A stretch of DNA of 12,889 bases from Oribacterium parvum (GTDB lineage: Bacteria > Bacillota > Clostridia > Lachnospirales > Lachnospiraceae), in the NCBI GenBank assembly GCA_938022235.1, contig CALIEL010000017.1, positions 1 through 12,889 on the forward strand, in the 5' to 3' direction. Positions within the stretch are counted from its first letter, which is position 1; the number at the start of each line of letters is the position of its first letter. Of the stretch, positions 1 to 7,757 are shown one piece after another. Position numbers and translations under genes: made by a program. The notes under the pieces were generated by a model. It was not told the DNA's origin. It worked only from the letters and a program-made list of their open reading frames with translations, and did no database searches.

Positions 1-1141
1 GCCTGAGACCCCGGCACAGCCTGAGACTCCGGTACAGCCCGAGACTCCGGCACAGCCTGAGACCCCGGCACAGCCTGAAACTCCTGCACAGCCTGAGAAC
101 AATTTAAAGAACTGGCCTGGAACACATACCTTATCTTATGATGCAGCTAAAGACTGCTTTGTTTTATCCTTTGATGAGGGAAAGCAGATTCAAGAGCTTC
201 AAGAGTTGCTGCTTAGCATTAACAAGGTTACGGTAAATCAGACTGAATATGTAGTGGGAGATGCTAAAACGGATTTAAGTAAAGAAGCAAATACATATTG
301 CCATGACCTTAGAGGAAAAGAAAAGGTGAGAGGATATCTAAATGCTCTTAACTTTAACAAAAACTCCTTCCATGAGGGAGAGAACACTATTGAAATTCAG
401 GCAGATGGTTATAATCCGGTAACCCTTCATATTAATGCGACAAAGGAAGAGCTTCAGGATGAAAAGCTAGCGCTTAAGAAGCCTGATGAGCTAAAGCATG
501 AAGTTTTTGATAAAGTAAACCCCGGAAAATATAATGTAAAGCTGGTTCTTTTTAGAAACCTTAGTGATAACCAAAGAGAATATTTGCTTAATCTTAATGA
601 AGTGGTAGTTGACAATATCCGTTATAAAAAGGTTGACCCGGCATATTTTGAAGATTTAGCAATGAAAGGAAATCCTGTTTTCTTCACTTCAAAGGAAGAA
701 AAGGATGTGGCTCTGAACCTTAGCTATTATCCAAAGGAAGCAGGAGAACATAAGATTGCTTTAAGGAATGATGGCTATGAAGATCTAGTTTTTTCTTACA
801 CACAGGCTCAGGCAAAGTCTGCACCTGTAATGAATAAGCTTGAGAAGAAAGAGGCTCAGGGATACTATGAGCTTTCCTTCCAGGGAGACAGAAAGTCTGT
901 TCAGAATTACCTAAAGAGCATCAAGACTCTGACCGTTGCAGGAAGAACATACGGACAAATGGCACCTTTCAGTGCTGATTTGTTGAAGATGGGAGAGAAG
1001 TTTAGCTTCGGAGACTCTAAAGGAGAGAAAGAATTAGCAGATTTACTTTTATTCTCCATTCCTACAGACAATGTGGATAAAGAGCAGGAGATTCGCATTG
1101 AAGCGGAAGGATACGAAGTAGCTACCATTCCTCTATCTTAA
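1..1141 (+). CDS. Surface protein C-terminal part with PETPAQ repeats and three Shr-type domains (5' truncated)
   Basis: The reading frame is open from base 2, so the gene begins outside the window; 379 residues are visible. About 33 residues of PETPAQ repeats form a flexible Pro/Glu spacer. Three units of about 100 residues follow, at roughly 45-146, 166-267 and 282-379. Each has a strand with a hydrophobic YL or LL pair, a V-x-V-x-x-x-x-Y strand (VTVNQTEY, VVVDNIRY, LTVAGRTY) and an ending of the type I-x-x-x-x-x-GY (IEIQADGY, IALRNDGY, IRIEAEGY). That pattern fits the DUF1533 / Shr-like haemoglobin-interacting domain family, which occurs in extracellular Firmicute proteins, some of them haem-binding. 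The protein stops right after the third unit, with no LPXTG or transmembrane anchor, so attachment must lie upstream. A TTG inside the frame is not the true start. A role in ligand or haem-protein binding is inference only. Confidence 0.75.
   Translation, partial: PETPAQPETPVQPETPAQPETPAQPETPAQPENNLKNWPGTHTLSYDAAKDCFVLSFDEGKQIQELQELLLSINKVTVNQTEYVVGDAKTDLSKEANTYCHDLRGKEKVRGYLNALNFNKNSFHEGENTIEIQADGYNPVTLHINATKEELQDEKLALKKPDELKHEVFDKVNPGKYNVKLVLFRNLSDNQREYLLNLNEVVVDNIRYKKVDPAYFEDLAMKGNPVFFTSKEEKDVALNLSYYPKEAGEHKIALRNDGYEDLVFSYTQAQAKSAPVMNKLEKKEAQGYYELSFQGDRKSVQNYLKSIKTLTVAGRTYGQMAPFSADLLKMGEKFSFGDSKGEKELADLLLFSIPTDNVDKEQEIRIEAEGYEVATIPLS
2..91 (+). repeat. Five tandem 18-base repeats coding PETPAQ
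   Basis: Five in-frame copies of an 18-base unit (cctgagaccccggcacag and near variants) each encode P-E-T-P-A-Q, with one copy reading PETPVQ. A partial sixth unit (PEN) follows. Differences between copies are mostly synonymous third-base changes. The array continues past the left edge, so its full copy number cannot be seen. Such arrays are typical stalks or wall-spanning spacers and can change length by slippage. Confidence 0.9.
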
Positions 1142-1190
1142 GTAGCGCTAAGTGGATAGCAGATAGTTTGTAGAAAATGCATAAGAAAGA

Positions 1191-1245
1191 AGCGGTGAAA
1201 GAAAAACGGGATAAAAACCGGAGACTTTCTTCCACCGCTTTTTTG
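1191..1245 (+). terminator. Intrinsic terminator of the surface-protein gene
   Basis: The arm agcggtgaaagaaa at 1191-1204 pairs with tttcttccaccgct at 1226-1239, with one A-C mismatch. A T-rich run (ttttttgtatttttt) follows at once. It lies 50 bases after the stop codon. The rest of the gap up to the next gene at 1434 is AT-rich. I see no convincing SigA or SigD promoter in it, although the next gene must start transcription there. Confidence 0.85.
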
Positions 1246-1433
1246 TATTTTTTAAAGAGTAAAAAACAGGAATGGATAGGTTCTATTGGGCATATCGCTA
1301 TAAAATTTAATTTATATATCAAGTCAAACGCATAAGAATTTTCTATACTTCTTATTCTTTTCTTTGCTTGGGACGAAAAACTTAGGAGTCAGCAGATGAA
1401 CAGCTGTGTTTTAGCACTTAAGGAGAAGAGAAA

Positions 1434-3653
1434 ATGAAAAAAGGAGTGGAACAAAAGAAAAAAGAGCCGAAAGCGAAGAAGGGAGGCTTGTTCCAAAGCT
1501 TGCGTTTAAGCAGCAAAATGTCGATTCTAATCGGCCTTTGCTCGGCGATAGCGCTTATCGGGACAGGCTCTATTCTAATTAATATTAGTAAGAGCAGTAT
1601 GGAAAAGACCGTTGACAGCAATATGGTAGATAAAACCCACATGGCCATTAACGATATTGAAAATATTCTCTATCAAAATCAGGTGGTTGCGGAAACCATT
1701 AGAGAAGGCATTATGTCGGCTTATGAGACGCAGGAAGAGGTGGGGGCTGTGCCCGCCAATATCTGGAGTATTGTGGATGGGAATGGAAATGCCGTTGCCA
1801 CCAAGGTGATGGGACCAACTACTTTCCAGTCTCGGGTAAGAAATGTTGCCATTCCGGCAAATCTTTATAATGCGGAGTCTGCGATGTTGGACTCTCTTTA
1901 CGCGGCGGTCAACAGTGATGACAGTGTATTTGGTGTAGGAGTCTATTTTGACAAGGGTGCCTTTATTCCCGGCGTGGATGACTATTCCCTCTATCTTAGC
2001 AAGGAAAATGCCAAGACTCGTACCGTGCAGACCTATTCTGCAGGCTATCAGGAAGAAGAGGATTTTAAGCATTTAAAAGAAACACAAAAGCTTAGCGTTA
2101 GCAACATTTATCAGGATGCCTATACCAAGGACTGGGTTTTTTCCATTATGGTCCCTATTGTTATTAAAGAGGAATTTAAGGGCTATGTTCTTGTGGATAT
2201 GAAAATGGATGTTTTCGAACTTCTGCAGCAATCGGACGAACGTTTTCCATCTTTGGCAGTTGAGTTGACCGATCATGATGGTAATGTTGCTTATTCTATG
2301 GATGCGGACGCCGTTGCAAAACCCGTAAAGGATACTTTACCGGAGGATGTATACAATACTCTGGAAAGCATGAAGGCAGAGGGAAAATCATTTAATGTGG
2401 TTACTGATAGCTTGGATAATGGTAAGGTAAAGCGCTTTCTTGCTCCGCTAGAAGTAGGAGATACAGACTGGTGGGTAAGTGTCAGCCTTTCTGAAGCAGA
2501 ATATAATGCTACTCTGATGACTTTGGTAAAGACTGCTATGTTGACCAATTTATTGGGAGTATTGATTTTAGTTTGCCTTACCCATTTCCTGATTCGTACC
2601 TCATTGGCTCCTTTAAAGAAAATTTCTTCTTCCGGAGTGGAAGTGGCCAAGGGAAATTTCGATGTAGACATTCAGTACAATAAGAAAGACGAGATTGGAG
2701 AGCTTGCAGAGAGCATGAGAGAAATCATGCAGAGAATCCGGACGATTATTTCCGATTTGCAAAATAAGCTCAGCGAGCTGTCCAAGGGAAATTTCCGGGT
2801 GGATATGGAGGATCAGGAGTATTATGCCGGTGCCTATGCGCCCCTCCTACAGTCTCTTAGAGATATTCGGGGAGACCTGTCCAATACTATGAAGGAAATC
2901 AGAAATTCCGCAGAGCAGGTACAGGAAGGGGCGGATCAGGTAAGTAATGCCGCCCAGTCTCTTTCCGAAGGGTCTACGGAACAGGCTTCTTCCATCGAAG
3001 AACTCTCTGCTACCATGGATGATATTTCCCACAAGATTGACAGTACGGTAAAGATTACCGAGGAAGTGGCAAAATTAAGCAATGATGCGGAGAAGGCTGT
3101 AAATGTCAGCACCAATAAGATGGATGAGATGTCCAGAGCCATGCAGGATATTACGGAGAAATCTCAGGAAATCAATAAGATTATCAAGACCATTGACGAT
3201 ATTGCTTTCCAAACCAATATCCTCTCCTTAAATGCATCCATTGAAGCAGCCCGTGCCGGAGCGGCAGGAAAGGGCTTTGCGGTTGTGGCGGATGAGGTAG
3301 GAAACCTGGCTCAAAAGTCTGCCAAGGCTGCCCAAAATACCAGCAGCTTGATCGAAGAAGCTATTGATGCTATTGGAAAGGGCGCAAAGCTTTCCGAGGA
3401 AACTGCCCAGTCTTTAGTGGTGGTTTCTGAACAAAGTAAGAAGATTAACAGCATGATCAGCAACATTTCTCTGGCATCTGAGGAGCAGGCCAAGGGCGTA
3501 AAGCAGGTGAGTGTGGGAATCGACCAGATTTCCTCCGTGGTACAAAACAACTCCGCTACAGCGGAAGAAAGTGCGGCAGCTTCCGAAGAGTTAACCGGAC
3601 AGGCTCATACCTTAAATGAGCTTATGGAAAAATTTCAGCTAAAGGAAGATTAA
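1434..3653 (+). CDS. Methyl-accepting chemotaxis protein (transmembrane, dCache-like sensor)
   Basis: This is a chemoreceptor that senses an extracellular ligand and controls CheA through CheW. A cytoplasmic basic N-terminus leads into TM1 at about residues 29-51. A periplasmic-side sensor of about 310 residues follows, with dCache-like features (WSIVDGNGN near 111, the VFGVGVYFD strand near 165, the MVPI..EF.GYVLVDM module near 239-257). TM2 is at about 362-388, HAMP at about 388-440, and a second HAMP-like stretch ends near 490. The signalling coiled coil carries the hallmark hairpin tip, with AFQTNILSLNASIEAARAG at 591-609 and GFAVVADEV at 614-622. Gln/Glu-rich helices (EEQAKGVKQ, SATAEESAAASEEL) look like methylation regions. 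There is no C-terminal CheR-binding pentapeptide. AAGGAG lies 8 bases before the ATG. No clear terminator follows. The ligand is unknown; the nearby peptide transporter makes a peptide or amino acid possible, but this is a guess. Confidence 0.95.
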   Translation: MKKGVEQKKKEPKAKKGGLFQSLRLSSKMSILIGLCSAIALIGTGSILINISKSSMEKTVDSNMVDKTHMAINDIENILYQNQVVAETIREGIMSAYETQEEVGAVPANIWSIVDGNGNAVATKVMGPTTFQSRVRNVAIPANLYNAESAMLDSLYAAVNSDDSVFGVGVYFDKGAFIPGVDDYSLYLSKENAKTRTVQTYSAGYQEEEDFKHLKETQKLSVSNIYQDAYTKDWVFSIMVPIVIKEEFKGYVLVDMKMDVFELLQQSDERFPSLAVELTDHDGNVAYSMDADAVAKPVKDTLPEDVYNTLESMKAEGKSFNVVTDSLDNGKVKRFLAPLEVGDTDWWVSVSLSEAEYNATLMTLVKTAMLTNLLGVLILVCLTHFLIRTSLAPLKKISSSGVEVAKGNFDVDIQYNKKDEIGELAESMREIMQRIRTIISDLQNKLSELSKGNFRVDMEDQEYYAGAYAPLLQSLRDIRGDLSNTMKEIRNSAEQVQEGADQVSNAAQSLSEGSTEQASSIEELSATMDDISHKIDSTVKITEEVAKLSNDAEKAVNVSTNKMDEMSRAMQDITEKSQEINKIIKTIDDIAFQTNILSLNASIEAARAGAAGKGFAVVADEVGNLAQKSAKAAQNTSSLIEEAIDAIGKGAKLSEETAQSLVVVSEQSKKINSMISNISLASEEQAKGVKQVSVGIDQISSVVQNNSATAEESAAASEELTGQAHTLNELMEKFQLKED

Positions 3654-3774
3654 GGGATAAGCTGATGAATAGAGAGTTTGAAAAGATGCAAAGATAGCTT
3701 GACGAATAGCTTAAAAAGTCCCTTGCGATAGATAATTTCATTTAAAGACAAAATGTATAAATATTTACAGAATA

Positions 3775-3803
3775 TTGAAGAAAAAGCGTACAAGTGCTAT
3801 AAT
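3775..3803 (+). promoter_or_regulatory. SigA-type promoter of the POT transporter gene
   Basis: TTGAAG at 3775-3780, a 17-base spacer, then a perfect TATAAT at 3798-3803 preceded by TGC (an extended -10). Transcription would start near 3810, giving a leader of about 119 bases before the ATG at 3929. The promoter separates the transporter from the chemoreceptor gene upstream. Confidence 0.8.
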
Positions 3804-3850
3804 TCCCCTTAAGAATTTATTTTTGCTTGCCTGCATTTTCCCCTAAAAAT

Positions 3851-3872
3851 TCTTTCTTTCCCCGAAGAAAGA
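3851..3872 (+). promoter_or_regulatory. Hairpin in the transporter mRNA leader
   Basis: TCTTTCTT (3851-3858) and AAGAAAGA (3865-3872) are perfectly complementary across a 6-base loop (tccccg). The stem is weak (AT-rich), has no T-run after it, and lies about 40 bases before the ribosome binding site. Any regulatory role is unproven. Confidence 0.3.
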
Positions 3873-3912
3873 GTGGCATAAGGAGAAAAGGCAGGGATAA
3901 GGGTTTAACCTT

Positions 3913-3923
3913 AAGGAGAGGAG
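3913..3923 (+). promoter_or_regulatory. Ribosome binding site fixing the transporter start at 3929
   Basis: AAGGAGAGGAG lies 5-10 bases before the ATG at 3929. An in-frame TTG at 3827 would add 34 basic residues, but it has no Shine-Dalgarno sequence and sits too near the predicted transcription start. Confidence 0.85.
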
Positions 3924-3928
3924 TGTTT

Positions 3929-5293
3929 ATGGACAGCACAGTAAAAAGAAAGGGAGGGCTAGGGTTCTGGATTTGTAACTTTGCCTTCACCCTGGAGCGC
4001 TTTAGCTTTTACTCCGTAAAGTGGCTCATTGTAAATTTTTTAATCGCCAGTGTAGTCGACGGCGGTTTAGGAGTAGCGAAGGAAAATGGTGCTACTTACC
4101 AATCTTTCTTCGTAGCATTCACCTATTTAGCGCCTTTGTTCGGTTCCTATTTATCCGATTATTTTGTGGGTGCCAAGTATCTGGTTCCTATCGGTATGGC
4201 TTTGATCAGCGTAGGATACTTCTTCGGCTTTAGATCATCCAGTCTTACCGATGTTGCTATCATGATTGCTCTGGCTTCTATCGGAACCGGACTCTTTAAG
4301 CCCCAGACCAACTCCATCACCGGAAAGTTATTCTCCGATCCTAAGGATTTGGATATGGCCTTTTCTACCCAGTATTCCATGGTAAACTTAGGTTCCTTCA
4401 TCGGAACCACCAGCGTGGGACTGATTGCAGGAGTAAGAGGCTATAGAATCTGTTTCCTGGTTTGCTCTATCGTTATGTTGGTAAATGCGGTAATGTTCTT
4501 CTTAGGTTGGGGACCCTTGGGAGAAGCAGGAGCAAAGCCCTTTAAGGATAGTGCAGAAGTAGCGGCATCCAAAGAGACCATTAAGACAGCTGAGCCAAGC
4601 AGACCTCTCACACAGATTGAGAAGCAAAGAGTTCTGGCTATTATCGCCGTTTCCCTCTTCTCCTCCGTTTTCTGGATTTTCTGGTATTTGGCATATCTTC
4701 CTGTTTATGATCACTGGGGAGCAATGAACGATGCCAAGGAATTTATCAACATGAACTGGAAGCTTTTCGGATTCACGATTCCCACATCCTTCTTTGACTC
4801 CGAGAATGCACTTCTTTGTATTCTGTTAGGACCTGCTTTAGGACTCCTTTGGGCTAGAGACGCAAAGCGCCCCGGCGGTGGACTCAGTATCTTTAAGCAT
4901 ACTGCATTAGGTATGGGAATTTTAGGACTTGCTTTCGTAGTTTCCGCATTGGCAGAGATTACCAGAGCCGGAAGACCTGCAAGCTTACTTTGGGTTGTAG
5001 TATTCGGATTCTTCTTATCTCTTGGCGAGATGACCTTCTCTCCATTAGGAAATTCCTTTATTTCCAAGTTTGCTCCCGGAAAGCTCCTCTCCAAAATGAT
5101 GGCGGTATGGACTTTTGCCATCTTTATTGCAGGACTTTCCTACGGAACCTTGTATAACATTATTTCCAAGATGCCATTTGCAACAGCAAGCTTCGGTATT
5201 GCAGCGCTTTTGATTATCCTTGCAGCTGTTCTTTGGATTATGGACAGAAAGCTGAACAGCTTGATTACCAATGATCAGACAGAAGCAGCATAG
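3929..5293 (+). CDS. POT/PTR2-family MFS transporter, probable di/tripeptide:proton symporter, atypical
   Basis: This is an inner-membrane major facilitator of the proton-coupled oligopeptide (POT, SLC15-like) family, 454 residues with about 12-14 membrane helices. Family marks read by eye are LERFSFY in TM1 (22-28), GTGLFKPQTNSITGKLF (119-135, PTR2 signature 1), FSTQYSMVNLGSFIG (145-159, signature 2), a charged central loop at about 200-232 and SLGEMTFSPLGNS (364-376) in TM10. Two usual acidic residues are missing. The first Glu of the ExxER motif is Phe20, and the TM7 position that often reads FEQ here reads WYL. This suggests altered proton coupling or substrate. It stands alone under its own promoter, convergent with two proline-peptide enzymes, so peptide uptake is the likeliest role. 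Confidence 0.85.
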   Translation: MDSTVKRKGGLGFWICNFAFTLERFSFYSVKWLIVNFLIASVVDGGLGVAKENGATYQSFFVAFTYLAPLFGSYLSDYFVGAKYLVPIGMALISVGYFFGFRSSSLTDVAIMIALASIGTGLFKPQTNSITGKLFSDPKDLDMAFSTQYSMVNLGSFIGTTSVGLIAGVRGYRICFLVCSIVMLVNAVMFFLGWGPLGEAGAKPFKDSAEVAASKETIKTAEPSRPLTQIEKQRVLAIIAVSLFSSVFWIFWYLAYLPVYDHWGAMNDAKEFINMNWKLFGFTIPTSFFDSENALLCILLGPALGLLWARDAKRPGGGLSIFKHTALGMGILGLAFVVSALAEITRAGRPASLLWVVVFGFFLSLGEMTFSPLGNSFISKFAPGKLLSKMMAVWTFAIFIAGLSYGTLYNIISKMPFATASFGIAALLIILAAVLWIMDRKLNSLITNDQTEAA

Positions 5294-5339
5294 AAAAAAG
5301 AATTAATGGATAAAAAGCATTTAAGAAAATATTTAAGAA

Positions 5340-5365
5340 GGGGAGGGCTTTAAGCCCTCCCCTTT
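5340..5365. terminator. Strong hairpin between convergent genes, likely bidirectional terminator
   Basis: GGGGAGGGC and GCCCTCCCC form a 9-bp GC-rich stem around a TTTAA loop (5340-5362), followed by tttcctt on the plus strand and ttcttaaatatttt on the minus strand. It lies 47 bases past the transporter stop and 55 bases past the stop of the convergent iminopeptidase gene, so it can serve both. Confidence 0.75.
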
Positions 5366-5416
5366 CCTTCCTATATTGCGTAGAAAATTTTTTGATTTTT
5401 ACAGCCCTTCTTTACT

Positions 5417-6304
5417 TTAGTCGTTTTGATTCAGCCACTCCATCAATACCTTCTTGTAAAGCTCCTCTTCATCTACAAAGCACATGTGCCGAGAATAACG
5501 GAAAAGCTCCCACTTGGCATTGGGGATAGCATCAAACATGGTCTTCGCAATATAGGGAGAGCAAAGGTCTTCAGCACCGTTACAGATTAGAGTTGGCTTG
5601 GAAAAATCCTTCAACTGATCCATGTAATTATAATTCCGGAGAGAACCGGTGGGAGTAAATTCATTTGGACCCCATCCTGCCACATAGGCTTCGGTTCCTG
5701 CTTTTTTCTTTCTTGTCAGGCACTCCGCCGCATCCGGGCCAAAGGGACCGGCACAATATCTGGTCATAAACTCCGTGATGGCTACATCATAGTCCGGATC
5801 ACTGTAGTTCCCGGTCTTTTCCGCCTTGGCGATAGCCTCCTGCATCTCCTTGGGAAGATAGCCTACTCTTCTTTTCTGCTCACTTTCCCAGATGGCATTG
5901 TAGGGAAGGGTGCTGGAAAGAATATAGCTGGCAACTCCCTCGGGCTTACATTCACACTCATAAATGATCGCCAGCATACCGCCCCAGGACTGTCCTAAGA
6001 TATGTACTTCATCCAATCCTAAATGTTTTCTCAGGGCGATTAATTCGTTAAGCCAGGTCTCCTTAGTCCAAAGCTCCGGATGTCCGTCCAGGTAAGAGTT
6101 TCCACAGCCCAGCTGGTCATACATAATCAGCTGACGTCCGTCCTTATCAGCAAGGTCATCCAAAACCTCGAAATAGTTATGGGTGGAACCGGGTCCCCCG
6201 TGGAGCAGAAGAAGAGGCTTTTTATTGCCCTTATTCTCTCCAACAATACGATAATACGTTTCATAGCCTAAATAAGGCATGCGCCCTTCTTGAATCTGTG
6301 CCAT
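5417..6304 (-). CDS. pip: Proline iminopeptidase (alpha/beta hydrolase, peptidase S33)
   Basis: This is a cytoplasmic serine peptidase that releases N-terminal proline, and in some homologues other residues, from short peptides. It has 295 residues, the usual size for Firmicute proline iminopeptidases. The full alpha/beta-hydrolase set is visible: HGGPG oxyanion motif (35-39), nucleophile elbow GQSWGG with Ser106, acid Asp246 in NGAEDLCSP, and His273 in SRHMCFVD. The cap domain lies between about 130 and 230. The chosen ATG has GGAGG five bases before it. A GTG 18 bases upstream would add six residues but has no ribosome binding site. It has its own promoter and lies between a peptide transporter and a second proline-specific peptidase, which supports a peptide-catabolic role. 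Related amino-acid amidases share the fold, so exact specificity is not certain. Confidence 0.9.
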   Translation of the reverse strand: MAQIQEGRMPYLGYETYYRIVGENKGNKKPLLLLHGGPGSTHNYFEVLDDLADKDGRQLIMYDQLGCGNSYLDGHPELWTKETWLNELIALRKHLGLDEVHILGQSWGGMLAIIYECECKPEGVASYILSSTLPYNAIWESEQKRRVGYLPKEMQEAIAKAEKTGNYSDPDYDVAITEFMTRYCAGPFGPDAAECLTRKKKAGTEAYVAGWGPNEFTPTGSLRNYNYMDQLKDFSKPTLICNGAEDLCSPYIAKTMFDAIPNAKWELFRYSRHMCFVDEEELYKKVLMEWLNQND

Positions 6305-6307
6305 AAT

Positions 6308-6315
6308 GTCCTCCG
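6308..6315 (-). promoter_or_regulatory. Ribosome binding site of the iminopeptidase gene
   Basis: On the minus strand CGGAGGAC precedes the ATG at 6304 by about five bases, which settles the start codon. Just upstream of it (6319-6337) the leader can form a small hairpin, CCA-G-CGGC-tca-GCCG-G-TGG, that might affect access to the site. Confidence 0.75.
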
Positions 6316-6360
6316 TTTCCACCGGCTGAGCCGCTGGTTTTCTTAAATTATATTTCTTTT

Positions 6361-6389
6361 ATCATACCATATTTTCCAAGGGATGTTAA
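6361..6389 (-). promoter_or_regulatory. Promoter of the proline iminopeptidase gene
   Basis: Read on the minus strand: TTAACA (6389-6384), 17 bases, TATGAT (6366-6361), with TGG before the -10 giving an extended element. This predicts a start near 6354 and a leader of about 50 bases. Confidence 0.7.
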
Positions 6390-6439
6390 TTATTTAACGG
6401 GAAATACTATGAAGCGGAAGTTGCTTAATACTAAAGATC

Positions 6440-6468
6440 CCCCAAAGGAGAATTACAATCCTTTGGGG
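6440..6468 (-). terminator. Terminator after the Xaa-Pro peptidase gene
   Basis: CCCCAAAGGA and TCCTTTGGGG form a perfect 10-bp stem with a 9-base loop, 56 bases past the peptidase stop. On the minus strand it is followed by gatctttagtatt, a weak T-run, so termination may be partial. The next promoter on the same strand starts about 50 bases later. Confidence 0.65.
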
Positions 6469-6523
6469 AATTTTACAAATCTTCTAATGAGAAAACATCG
6501 AATTCGATAAGAGAAAAGCTATT

Positions 6524-7630
6524 TTATTCTCCCTTAACGATACTTCCGTCTTCCTTTACAATCAAAAGATCCTTGGTGTAGTGGTTCAATACATGGCATC
6601 CGTCCTCGGTGATGATTACCAGGTCTTCTACACGTACGCCGATATTTTCCTCAGGAATATAGATACCGGGCTCTACAGAAAAGCACTGTCCAACCTCGAT
6701 AATCTCTTCATTAACGGAGGAAACATCTCCCACCTCGTGATCCTCGATACCTGCGGAATGTCCGGTTCTATGAGTGAAGTACTTACCATAGCCCTTCTCC
6801 TCGATATAGTTTCGGCAAGCCAAATCCACATCCCGCATTCTGTTGCCGGGCTTTGCCATGGCGATTCCGCGAAGGTTCGCATCTCGAACAATCTGATAAA
6901 TCTCCTTGTGTCTTTCGCTGACTTCCCCAATGAAGACAGTTCTGGTCATGTCGGAGATATAGTCATTTAAGACACCGCCGATATCCAGGATAACGCAATC
7001 TCCCTTCTTTCCCTTAGTGTCGTCGGTAACGTGGTGAGGATCTGCGGCACCGTGTCCGTAAGCGGTAATGGGATCAAAGGAAACGCCGGAACAGCCGTGC
7101 TTCTTGTACAGGTCTCTGGTTACGGCATTTAATTCCTTCTCTGTTAAGCCCTTTACCACATAAGGCACCAACTCTTCCATAACCTTATCATTTACCAAGG
7201 AGGACTGAATCATCAGCTCCTGCTCATGCTTGTCCTTAATCTGGCGAACCTTATCCACGATTACGGAACCGTTTACAAAGGAGGAACCTGCCTTTAACTC
7301 CTGCAAACGAAGGAGGAAACGTGCCGGCCAGGTCTTGTCGATACCCATGGGCTTATCCTTTTCGATGAACTCGGAAAGAATTGCTACAGGATCTTCCGTA
7401 TCGTCAAAATAAGTAATTTCAACACCTAAGTCTCTCTCCTGGGGAAGCATACGGTTTACGAACAGATGCTTGTCACCCTTTGTGTTGATATACAATGCCA
7501 ACATTCTTTCGCCGGGATGAATCCACTTTCCGGTTAAATAGAAAATGGCGGGTGGGTCGGTAATAATCATCTGAGAAAGATTCCGCTCCTCCATCTTCTT
7601 TAAAATCCGCTCTAACTTGCCTTGATCCAT
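6524..7630 (-). CDS. Xaa-Pro peptidase, M24B family (PepQ/PepP-like)
   Basis: This is a cytoplasmic two-metal peptidase that cuts X-Pro bonds in dipeptides or at peptide N-termini. It has 368 residues: a creatinase-like N-domain (1-130), then a pita-bread catalytic domain. All five metal ligands are present: Asp216 (LDIGG), Asp227 (SDMTR), His291 (GHSAG), Glu320 (VEPGIY) and Glu335 (RVEDL). The substrate-side His193 lies in YGHGAADPHH. The start is the ATG with AAAGGAG six bases upstream. An in-frame ATG 24 codons earlier lacks a ribosome binding site and lies at the predicted transcription start. The length fits dipeptidase/aminopeptidase paralogues common in Firmicutes, and I cannot say which of the two it is. 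It acts logically with the neighbouring iminopeptidase and peptide transporter. Confidence 0.9.
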   Translation of the reverse strand: MDQGKLERILKKMEERNLSQMIITDPPAIFYLTGKWIHPGERMLALYINTKGDKHLFVNRMLPQERDLGVEITYFDDTEDPVAILSEFIEKDKPMGIDKTWPARFLLRLQELKAGSSFVNGSVIVDKVRQIKDKHEQELMIQSSLVNDKVMEELVPYVVKGLTEKELNAVTRDLYKKHGCSGVSFDPITAYGHGAADPHHVTDDTKGKKGDCVILDIGGVLNDYISDMTRTVFIGEVSERHKEIYQIVRDANLRGIAMAKPGNRMRDVDLACRNYIEEKGYGKYFTHRTGHSAGIEDHEVGDVSSVNEEIIEVGQCFSVEPGIYIPEENIGVRVEDLVIITEDGCHVLNHYTKDLLIVKEDGSIVKGE

Positions 7631-7636
7631 TTGTGT

Positions 7637-7643
7637 CTCCTTT
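7637..7643 (-). promoter_or_regulatory. Ribosome binding site fixing the Xaa-Pro peptidase start at 7630
   Basis: On the minus strand AAAGGAG is followed by acacaa and the ATG, an ideal spacing. It rejects the longer reading that would begin at 7702. Confidence 0.85.
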
Positions 7644-7712
7644 CTATAGAGGGAGAAGGGAGCTTCCTGCTTCCTTGCTCCAAAGAATAATGTGTTTGGC
7701 ATAACTACCTAG

Positions 7713-7721
7713 ATTATAGCA
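7713..7721 (-). promoter_or_regulatory. Extended -10 promoter of the Xaa-Pro peptidase gene
   Basis: On the minus strand TTGCTATAAT contains a perfect TATAAT with the TGN extension. The -35 at 17 bases (GTGCTA) is poor, so the promoter may depend on the extended -10 or on an activator. Transcription would start near 7706, about 75 bases before the ATG. Confidence 0.65.
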
Positions 7722-7757
7722 AAATTTCACTAAAATAGCACATCAAATGCAAAAAAA

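Noticed and set aside
1318..1336. Shared word TCAAACGC before the chemoreceptor gene (1324) and in the promoter region at 12014
   Set aside because: Eight bases shared twice in 12.9 kb is weak, the flanks differ, and no symmetry suggests an operator.
1575..2072. Long minus-strand open frame of 165 codons inside the chemoreceptor gene
   Set aside because: It is antisense to a well-supported gene with clear sensor motifs, has no ribosome binding site, and its product resembles no family.
3827..3928. N-terminal extension of the POT transporter from a TTG start
   Set aside because: It is basic and unlike POT N-termini, lacks a ribosome binding site, and lies in the leader just after the predicted promoter.
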